Under the pieces are notes generated by a model. That model worked only from the letters and a program-made list of their open reading frames with translations, was not told the DNA's origin and searched no databases. DNA of 38,077 bases, taken from the NCBI GenBank assembly GCA_021817065.1, contig JAKAWH010000016.1:1-38077 (forward strand), in the 5' to 3' direction. The translations under genes were made by a program, and so were the position numbers. This DNA comes from Actinomycetes bacterium. Its GTDB lineage: Bacteria > Actinomycetota > Acidimicrobiia > Acidimicrobiales > JAKAVM01. Positions 32,784 to 38,077 of this stretch are shown here, in pieces; the first letter of the stretch is position 1; each line of letters starts with the position of its first letter.

Positions 32784-33797
32784 TCAAGAAGGTACAGCAT
32801 CGCCGGGTGATAAGTAACGGAACCACCCCTCGGTAGCCTCGGCGATCGAAGCGGTATCCCAGAGGGGAGCGTCTCTCCACATCTCGATGTTGGCAACCAT
32901 CTTCGCCACTCCATCTTCGAAGTTCACTACCGGCTTCCATCCGAGGTCCCGGGCAATGGCCGAAGTGTCCGCCCACGTACAGCGGGGCTCTCCCGGACGA
33001 TCCGGGATATGCACCGACTCACCTCCCAGGAGTTCAACCAGGCGATTGACTGTCTGGGGTCGGGATGCCCCTACATTCCATGCCTGTCCTACCAGATCGG
33101 TGGTTGCTGCCGCGCGGAACGCTTCGGCCACATCGGTGACATAGACGAAATCCCGACTTTGCTCGCCGTCGCCCACCACCGTGAAGGGAGCTCCGGCAAG
33201 CTTCTGCCGCAGGAACACCCCGAGCACAGCACCATAAGCACCGGTGGTACGCGAACGTAGCCCATAGGCATTGAAGATCCGGATCGAGTTCACGGCCAAT
33301 CCGTACACATGGTGCCAATGAAGGCATGCCTGCTCCCCCAAGTGCTTGGAGAGCGCATAGGGATACTGGGGTGAGATGCGATGCGTCTCAGGAGTGGGAA
33401 CGTTCGCCAGCCCGTAGCACGAGGAGGAGGCTGCATAGACCACGCGCTCCACCCGGCTGTACCGAGAGCATTCCAGCACCCGGACGGTTCCCTGAAGATT
33501 GACGTCGATGTAGTCGATCGGCTTCTCGATAGACGGGACAATGTCGCCGATGCCGGCAAAATGGAAGACGGTATCGACATCCTCGAAGAGGGGATCATCG
33601 GCCGAGAGGGCCCGGATGTCCCGAATGTCGACGCGCAGATGGGCGTTGCCGCTCTGGTGAGCCAGGTTACTCTCGTTCCCTCCGCTCAGATTGTCGATGA
33701 CCCGAACGTCAACCCCCTGCGCCAGGAGTAGATCGACCATGTGGCTCCCGATAAATCCTGCCCCACCGGTGACCACTGCCCGGTGTATCGACCTCAT
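32784..33797 (-). CDS. NAD-dependent nucleotide-sugar epimerase/dehydratase (extended SDR, copy 1)
   Basis: A 337-residue extended short-chain dehydrogenase. NAD-binding VVTGGAGFIGSHMVDLLL is at the N-terminus, VYAASSSCYG gives the Ser and the catalytic YPYALSKHLGE gives Tyr-x3-Lys. FNAYGLRSRTTGAYG and the substrate-side VVGDGEQSRDFVYVTDVAEAF follow. It is closest in look to UDP-glucose 4-epimerase and related 4-epimerases or dehydratases. ATG 33797 overlaps the stop of the upstream SDR gene (ATGA). The substrate may be a heptose or a hexose nucleotide. Confidence 0.92.
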   Translation of the reverse strand: MRSIHRAVVTGGAGFIGSHMVDLLLAQGVDVRVIDNLSGGNESNLAHQSGNAHLRVDIRDIRALSADDPLFEDVDTVFHFAGIGDIVPSIEKPIDYIDVNLQGTVRVLECSRYSRVERVVYAASSSCYGLANVPTPETHRISPQYPYALSKHLGEQACLHWHHVYGLAVNSIRIFNAYGLRSRTTGAYGAVLGVFLRQKLAGAPFTVVGDGEQSRDFVYVTDVAEAFRAAATTDLVGQAWNVGASRPQTVNRLVELLGGESVHIPDRPGEPRCTWADTSAIARDLGWKPVVNFEDGVAKMVANIEMWRDAPLWDTASIAEATEGWFRYLSPGDAVPS

Positions 33798-34813
33798 CGC
33801 GCCGCCAGGTTCTTCATGGTGCGGACGTTGAAATACCGATCGTCATCAAAGCTGTCGGGAAGCAGACCCCCGCGGAACGCCCGGCACAATTCTCGGACCG
33901 CCATCTCAATCGTGCGTTGAGGGAAGAATCCCAAGACTCGTCCGATCTTGTCGGAATTGATCTTGTAGGAACGGGGGTCGTTGCTCTCTTGTACTTCGAT
34001 GTCGATGGGTGCCCGATCGGGGAGCTCCTCCTCGACCACCGCCTTGACGATACCGGCGATGTCGGCCACGCTCCTGTTCTGATAGCCCACGTTGAACGTC
34101 TCGCCGGCAATCGATTCCTCGGGAACGGCGAGGAGGAGCTGGTAGACGTCCACCATGTCCTCGATATGCAGGTTGGGACGAAGCTGATCCCCGCCAAATA
34201 CCAAGATCTTGCCCTTGTTCACCGCGTAGTTGGTCAGGATGTTGACGGTGAGGTCAAGTCGGCATCGGGGGCTGTAGCCGCAGACGGTGGCAGGTCGGAT
34301 GGCGACACACGTGAATTCCGGAGATTGATGAGCGAACAGCAGAGGCTCGCAGCGGCCCTTGTAATCGTTGTAGAGGGTGAGGGGTACCAGGGGATGATCT
34401 TCTGTCACGTCGGGAGAATCACTGACTCCGTACACAGAGCTGGTCGAGGCATAGACGAAGCGCCGGACTCCGGCCGCCTGCGCGGCGACCACCATCGGCT
34501 CGAAGCACTCGAAGTTGATCGAACGCGAAAGATCGGAGTCCAGCTCGAAACTCGGATCATTGGAGATGCAAGCCAGGTGGATGACCGCGTCATGTCCTGC
34601 CACGGTAGCAGCGAAGCGATCGGTGTCCCGGATGTCAGCTTCGATCAGAGTAAGAAATGGATGGTCAAGGGGCAATGAATCCGAGCCGAAATAGCAGATA
34701 TCGTAGACGGTCACCTGGTGGCCAGCAGCAAGGAGGCGGGGCGTGAGGACGTTTCCGACATAGCCGGCGCCTCCGGTGACGAGGACCCGGGGGAAGCGGA
34801 GGGGATCGCTCAC
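33794..34813 (-). CDS. NAD-dependent nucleotide-sugar epimerase/dehydratase (extended SDR, copy 2)
   Basis: A 339-residue extended SDR. It has VLVTGGAGYVGNVLTPRLL, YDICYFGSDSLP, the HLACISNDPSFELD stretch, YASTSSVYG, the catalytic LYNDYKGRCE (Tyr-x3-Lys) and RPATVCGYSPRCRLDL. Proteins with the ACISNDPS pattern occur in heptose and deoxysugar loci. GTG 34813 overlaps the methyltransferase stop (GTGA); the longer frame to 34891 is not needed. The product cannot be deduced. It differs enough from copy 1 to act at another step. Confidence 0.9.
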   Translation of the reverse strand: MSDPLRFPRVLVTGGAGYVGNVLTPRLLAAGHQVTVYDICYFGSDSLPLDHPFLTLIEADIRDTDRFAATVAGHDAVIHLACISNDPSFELDSDLSRSINFECFEPMVVAAQAAGVRRFVYASTSSVYGVSDSPDVTEDHPLVPLTLYNDYKGRCEPLLFAHQSPEFTCVAIRPATVCGYSPRCRLDLTVNILTNYAVNKGKILVFGGDQLRPNLHIEDMVDVYQLLLAVPEESIAGETFNVGYQNRSVADIAGIVKAVVEEELPDRAPIDIEVQESNDPRSYKINSDKIGRVLGFFPQRTIEMAVRELCRAFRGGLLPDSFDDDRYFNVRTMKNLAAR

Positions 34814-35985
34814 CGGAGATCGCCTCGAACCGGAGGAACCATCGGGTTCCTCCTCCTGGCGAAGCTGAGATATTGCTGTCCCCTTCCCCACAGCCGGGAG
34901 AACGCGGGCATCGGCTGGTCACCGGAGCCCACCTGCAGGGCCCAACCCACCTCGCGGACGGCTCGGGCCGTCTCCGGCGAATCGTCCTGGACGGTGGACG
35001 CAACCTCTTCCACCAGATCGACGACCACGTCCCAGGCCGAATCCGAATCGGGACCCCCTGCCTCGATCACCTGCATGGCGTCCCAGAGACCTCTTCCCGC
35101 GCCGTCTAACTCGCGCCCAATGGCGGGGTCGCCAGCCGGAAGGTCGAGCCGGTAATCCATGAAGTTCAATGCGTGGGAATGGCTCTGCTCGATCAGGAAC
35201 GGGGCAAAGGACTCCTGGGCATCCTTGTACCACCGGAGATCGGTTAGAAAACGCGGGGACGACGCGACGAACTCGAACTCGCCCGCAACGGCTCCGACCG
35301 CGTCCTCGATGGACATCAAGGATCCTGGAAACGGCTGGACGATATTGTCGAGTATCCAGTCGTCGACAGGCCGGCTCCTCCCGTGGAGATGCTCCAGATG
35401 GGGACCGAAGACCGGACGGAGAAGGTCGAGTTGCCGATCGGGCGGTGCGTCAGCGGGAATCAGGCGGTCTCGGATCAACCTGCGAAGGGTCTCCGACAGG
35501 TAGGACACCCCGGAAATGCAGGTGATCACGAGGACACCACCAGGGAGTACGTGCCGGGCGACCGTGGAAAGGACACCGACCGGGTCGATCTGGTGAGGGA
35601 TGCATGCCTCCGCCAGAACGATGTCGAACCGTCCGTCATCCACAAAGTCCCAGAAGAGAGACGTGACGATTTCTATTCCTGCGGTCGTCAGGTACGGTGC
35701 TAGCGACTCGTGGAGGTCAGCGATGGCACGCTCGTTTGCATCGACCAGGACATAGCGGGCCGGGTTGCACGAGGCGGTGTACAGGCTGTTGTGGCCCGAC
35801 CCAGGCCCGAACTCCAGAACGCTTCGCCCAGCAATGAGGGCTGGCGCCAGCCCGAGCTGGCTGTACAGGAAACCACGCCGGCGGAAATGGCTCTCCAGGT
35901 CACTGATGTCCTGAGAAACGGGAGATATGCCATAGCGATTGTAGAAGCTGACGAAGGCTAGCTCGTCCGTCTCGACCGATCCCAT
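34810..35985 (-). CDS. Class I SAM-dependent methyltransferase
   Basis: A 391-residue protein whose residues about 45-180 form a Rossmann methyltransferase: motif I VLEFGPGSGHNSLYTASC, YVLVDANERAIADLHESL, FDIVLAEACIPHQIDPVGVL and VLPGGVLVITCISG. The C-terminal 200 residues are less familiar and end in a basic tail (WGRGQQYLSFARRRNP). It is the first gene of the minus-strand operon, 45 bases from the divergent gmhA-like start. A sugar O- or C-methyltransferase or a glycan-chain methyltransferase is likely from context only. Confidence 0.85.
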   Translation of the reverse strand: MGSVETDELAFVSFYNRYGISPVSQDISDLESHFRRRGFLYSQLGLAPALIAGRSVLEFGPGSGHNSLYTASCNPARYVLVDANERAIADLHESLAPYLTTAGIEIVTSLFWDFVDDGRFDIVLAEACIPHQIDPVGVLSTVARHVLPGGVLVITCISGVSYLSETLRRLIRDRLIPADAPPDRQLDLLRPVFGPHLEHLHGRSRPVDDWILDNIVQPFPGSLMSIEDAVGAVAGEFEFVASSPRFLTDLRWYKDAQESFAPFLIEQSHSHALNFMDYRLDLPAGDPAIGRELDGAGRGLWDAMQVIEAGGPDSDSAWDVVVDLVEEVASTVQDDSPETARAVREVGWALQVGSGDQPMPAFSRLWGRGQQYLSFARRRNPMVPPVRGDLR

Positions 35986-36030
35986 ATTCTCCGGGCCAGA
36001 CTAGCTCTGAATCGGGTCTGCGAGGTGACT

Positions 36031-36681
36031 GTGTCCAACTCTCAGGTGAGGCCTTCGAGGTGGCCGCGGCTAGCCTGGGGATGCATGGTCGCCGGAGAAT
36101 CGAGGTGGGGCCTGGCTGGCGCCAGTGCCTTCTGTGATCGCTACTTTTCCGAGCTTGCTTCCATAATGGCCCGGATCGATCGGGAGGCGGTCGGTCGGCT
36201 GGCGGATGCCCTTCTCGACACCAGCTCGAGGAACGCCAGTATCTTCCTTATCGGCAACGGTGGGAGCGCTGCGACCGCATCACACTGGGCGAACGACCTG
36301 GCATCAATACCGGGCAGGAATTTCCGGGCTCTGAGTCTGGCCGACAATGTTGCCACGGTAACCGCCATCGCCAACGATCATGGTTACGAAAAGATCTTTG
36401 CACGCCAGTTGGATAGCCTCCTTGTCCGAGAAGACATGGTGGTCGCCTTCTCTGCCTCAGGCAACTCCCCCAACATTCTCTCAGCCATCGAGCTGGCTAA
36501 CGGACGAGGATCAATGACCGCCGGGCTGACCGGCTTCGATGGAGGGAAGCTCCGTCACATGGTACAGATCGCGGTGCACATAGAGTCCGAACCAGGATCA
36601 TATGGACCGGTCGAGGACCTTCATATGGTGATGGACCATTTGGTCACTTCCTACCTGTGCGAGGTCATCAACTCTCGATGA
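36031..36681 (+). CDS. gmhA: Sedoheptulose-7-phosphate isomerase (GmhA-like, SIS domain)
   Basis: Converts D-sedoheptulose 7-phosphate to D-glycero-D-manno-heptose 7-phosphate, the first step to activated heptoses. At 216 residues, the SIS domain shows IFLIGNGGSAATASHWANDL, VTAIANDHGYEKIFARQ, VVAFSASGNSPNILSAIE and VEDLHMVMDHLVTSYL, all GmhA hallmarks. I chose GTG 36031 since GAGGTGA lies just before it; GTG 36025 and ATG 36085 are alternatives, the latter close to the family start. The stop overlaps the next gene (ATGA). It is divergent from the methyltransferase gene. Confidence 0.9.
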   Translation: MSNSQVRPSRWPRLAWGCMVAGESRWGLAGASAFCDRYFSELASIMARIDREAVGRLADALLDTSSRNASIFLIGNGGSAATASHWANDLASIPGRNFRALSLADNVATVTAIANDHGYEKIFARQLDSLLVREDMVVAFSASGNSPNILSAIELANGRGSMTAGLTGFDGGKLRHMVQIAVHIESEPGSYGPVEDLHMVMDHLVTSYLCEVINSR

Positions 36682-37262
36682 GCAAGCGGCAGCCCGCCGT
36701 CTTCCTCGATCGTGACGGGGTGCTCGTGGAGGACCGTGGACTCATCCTCGACCAAGATGACGTCGTGATACGGCCGGGCGTACCTGGCTCTCTGGCCAAC
36801 CTCCGCGATGCCGGCTACGCGCTGGTCGTCGTCACCAACCAGACAGTAATCGCCCGTGGGCTGGCCTCCGAGCACGAAGTGTCTGCCCTCAATCGCCGAG
36901 TCAGTGAGCTCATCCATTCCGCGGGTGGACCCTGCCTAGACGCGTGGTATGTCTGCCCGCACCACCCGCGAGCCACTCTGCAGGCCTATCGCCTCTCCTG
37001 CACATGCCGCAAGCCCCGCCCGGGCCTCCTGGTCCGGGCGGCTGCCGAGCTCGCCATCGACCTTCCCTCTTCCTACCTGGTCGGCGACCGACCCTCGGAC
37101 ATCGCTGCAGGACACGAGGCCGGCTGCACCACGATCCTGGTCACAAGTTCCGCCTCCGCCGACCCGCCCATCGAGTCCTCTGGCCCCTGGCAAGTCCCCG
37201 TGCCCGATTGTGCCTGCTCCTGTCTTGCCGAAGCTGCCTCCTGGATCCTCGAGCGCTCCTGA
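36678..37262 (+). CDS. gmhB: D-glycero-D-manno-heptose 1,7-bisphosphate phosphatase (GmhB-like, HAD)
   Basis: HAD-superfamily phosphatase of 194 residues that would remove the 7-phosphate of heptose bisphosphate. It has the nucleophile motif VFLDRDGVLVED, VVVTNQTVIARG (motif II Thr), the zinc loop CPHHPRATL with CTCRKPRPG (motif III Lys) and YLVGDRPSDIAAGHEAG (motif IV). The zinc-binding Cys-x-His and Cys-x-Cys pairs distinguish GmhB from most other HADs; the related histidinol-phosphate phosphatase is excluded by context. ATG 36678 overlaps the gmhA stop. The kinase that supplies the bisphosphate is not in the window. Confidence 0.88.
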   Translation: MSKRQPAVFLDRDGVLVEDRGLILDQDDVVIRPGVPGSLANLRDAGYALVVVTNQTVIARGLASEHEVSALNRRVSELIHSAGGPCLDAWYVCPHHPRATLQAYRLSCTCRKPRPGLLVRAAAELAIDLPSSYLVGDRPSDIAAGHEAGCTTILVTSSASADPPIESSGPWQVPVPDCACSCLAEAASWILERS

Positions 37263-37263
37263 G

Positions 37264-37995
37264 GTGCGCGCGTTGGTACTTTGCGCCGGGTTCGGGACCC
37301 GCCTCGGCTCCCTGACCGCATCTACCCCCAAGCCCCTCCTGAAAGTGGGGGGGCGATCCCTGCTTTCTCTCATACTCGCCAATCTCGTGCGGCAGGGAAT
37401 CAGCGAGGTTGCCGTCAACGTCCACTTCCAAGCCGACAAGATCGTTCACGAGCTGGAAAGCCAACCCGTACCCGGTGCGACCCTCCATATCGTACGGGAA
37501 TCGACTCCCCTGGGAACGCTAGGCACCGCCAAGAGCCTGCATGACTACCTCACCGCCCCAGGCCCCTTCCTCCTCCACTACGGCGATATTCTCACCGACG
37601 AGGACTTCCGGGAGCTGATCAACGTTCATCGGGCCAAGGAGGTGCTTGCCACCATCGCAGTCCACCGGCGAACTGCGTCTAATAGTTCGGCAGTCATCGA
37701 CGGGTACGGCATGGTGCGACGATTCATAGAGCGTCCCGCACGTGAGGAACGACTGACTGCCGGCTCGTCGTGGGTATTCTCCGGGATCGCGGTGCTGAGC
37801 CCTGCCGCCCTGAAGGAGGCCCCAGCGGAAGCAAGCGATCTTCCTCGAGACCTCCTCCCGATTCTGGCACAGCAAGGATCACTGGCGGCAGTTGCGATCC
37901 GGGGCTATCGGTGCGCGATCGACTCTCCTGGGCGGTTGGAACAGGCGCGGCGGGAAGTCGCTGCCGGCCATTGCAGGATCTATGTCAACGGATAG
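37264..37995 (+). CDS. hddC: Heptose-1-phosphate nucleotidylyltransferase (HddC-like)
   Basis: NTP-transferase-fold protein, 243 residues, that would join NTP (GTP in HddC) to D-glycero-alpha-D-manno-heptose 1-phosphate. Signature LVLCAGFGTRLGSL and TPKPLLKVGG at the N-terminus, then VNVHFQADKIV, ESTPLGTLGTAKSL and the acidic LLHYGDILTDEDF for Mg binding. The GTG starts 1 base after the gmhB stop. Hexose-1-phosphate nucleotidyltransferases share this fold, so the heptose role rests on the gmhA-gmhB neighbours. The 42-bp repeat element follows 9 bases after the stop, probably ending the operon. Confidence 0.82.
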   Translation: MRALVLCAGFGTRLGSLTASTPKPLLKVGGRSLLSLILANLVRQGISEVAVNVHFQADKIVHELESQPVPGATLHIVRESTPLGTLGTAKSLHDYLTAPGPFLLHYGDILTDEDFRELINVHRAKEVLATIAVHRRTASNSSAVIDGYGMVRRFIERPAREERLTAGSSWVFSGIAVLSPAALKEAPAEASDLPRDLLPILAQQGSLAAVAIRGYRCAIDSPGRLEQARREVAAGHCRIYVNG

Positions 37996-38004
37996 ACAAC
38001 GGCG

Positions 38005-38046
38005 TGCAGCCGGGCCGCTCGGGCCACGGGTGCGCCTATTGGCGCA
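38005..38046 (+). repeat. Dispersed 42-bp repeat, copy 2
   Basis: 38 of 42 bases match 10497-10538. The TGCGCC-TATT-GGCGCA hairpin (38031-38046) keeps both stem arms of copy 1 with a different loop. Flanking CGGC and GCCG (about 38000-38013) replace the GGCTGC/GCAGCC hairpin of copy 1, so a left stem is also kept. It lies 9 bases after the hddC-like stop, a typical place for a REP-like element or terminator. Confidence 0.8.
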
Positions 38047-38077
38047 CTCCCTCAGCCCTTGATCCACCGCGGCTCGG
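38047..38077. other. Right end of window, no feature seen
   Basis: The last 31 bases hold no recognisable gene or signal. Confidence 0.5.

Noticed and set aside
1-38077. tRNA, rRNA, riboswitch or CRISPR features
   Set aside because: I scanned the intergenic stretches for cloverleaf arms, CCA-type ends and known riboswitch cores and saw none; a covariance-model scan would be decisive.

Overview
The window is high-GC actinobacterial chromosome. Mycothiol glycosyltransferase MshA, nickel SOD with its maturation protease, a split PntAA/PntAB/PntB transhydrogenase, lipoprotein-type CtaC with an actinobacterial subunit IV, a Rex-HemA-HemC-CobA/HemD block and an RsiG-type anti-sigma factor all fit Actinobacteria. 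The secreted giant protein with 'GYWxVxxDGGIFTFGDA' repeats and the deep-branching look of several proteins make an Acidimicrobiia-like lineage my best guess; this is inference, as no rRNA or tRNA gene is present.

Layout. 1-4482 (minus): tetrapyrrole operon rex-hemA-hemC-cobA/hemD, the last gene cut by the left edge. 4614-7679 (plus): a large SARP/BTAD-STAND regulator divergent from rex. 8008-13520 (minus): acyl-CoA synthetase-like protein, proC, a 410-base intergenic region carrying a dispersed hairpin repeat, mshA, an XRE regulator, an RsiG-like c-di-GMP-responsive anti-sigma factor and the NiSOD maturation protease. 13553-13993 (plus): sodN, followed by a nested hairpin. 14129-18021 (minus): MaoC-type dehydratase and the pnt operon. 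18305-23932 (minus): a 1875-residue secreted repeat protein with a near-consensus promoter upstream and a perfect 13-bp terminator hairpin downstream. 24299-28518 (plus): tatA, a coiled-coil protein built on 21-bp repeats, and ctaC-ctaD-ctaF of an A-type cytochrome c oxidase, then a decayed GNAT fragment. 28775-35985 (minus): seven tightly coupled sugar/glycan genes (methyltransferase, two SDR epimerases, two DegT aminotransferases, WbqC-like protein, GT2 glycosyltransferase). 36031-37995 (plus): divergent gmhA-gmhB-hddC-like genes for an activated D,D-heptose. A second copy of the dispersed repeat closes the window.

How it fits together. The redox theme is strong: Rex senses NADH/NAD+, heme feeds the oxidase, transhydrogenase balances NAD(P)H, and mycothiol and NiSOD handle oxidative stress. 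The right third is a cell-surface or secreted glycan locus in which a nucleotide-activated heptose is probably made by one operon and modified (epimerised or dehydrated, aminated, methylated) and transferred by the divergent operon.

The most interesting items are: an RsiG homologue in which both c-di-GMP signature helices are present with the same Gln-to-His change; a compact heptose/aminosugar locus; a dispersed 42-bp repeat whose hairpin stem is kept while its loop varies; an acyl-CoA synthetase whose catalytic lysine is Glu; and a GNAT pseudogene found only by reading through an in-frame stop.
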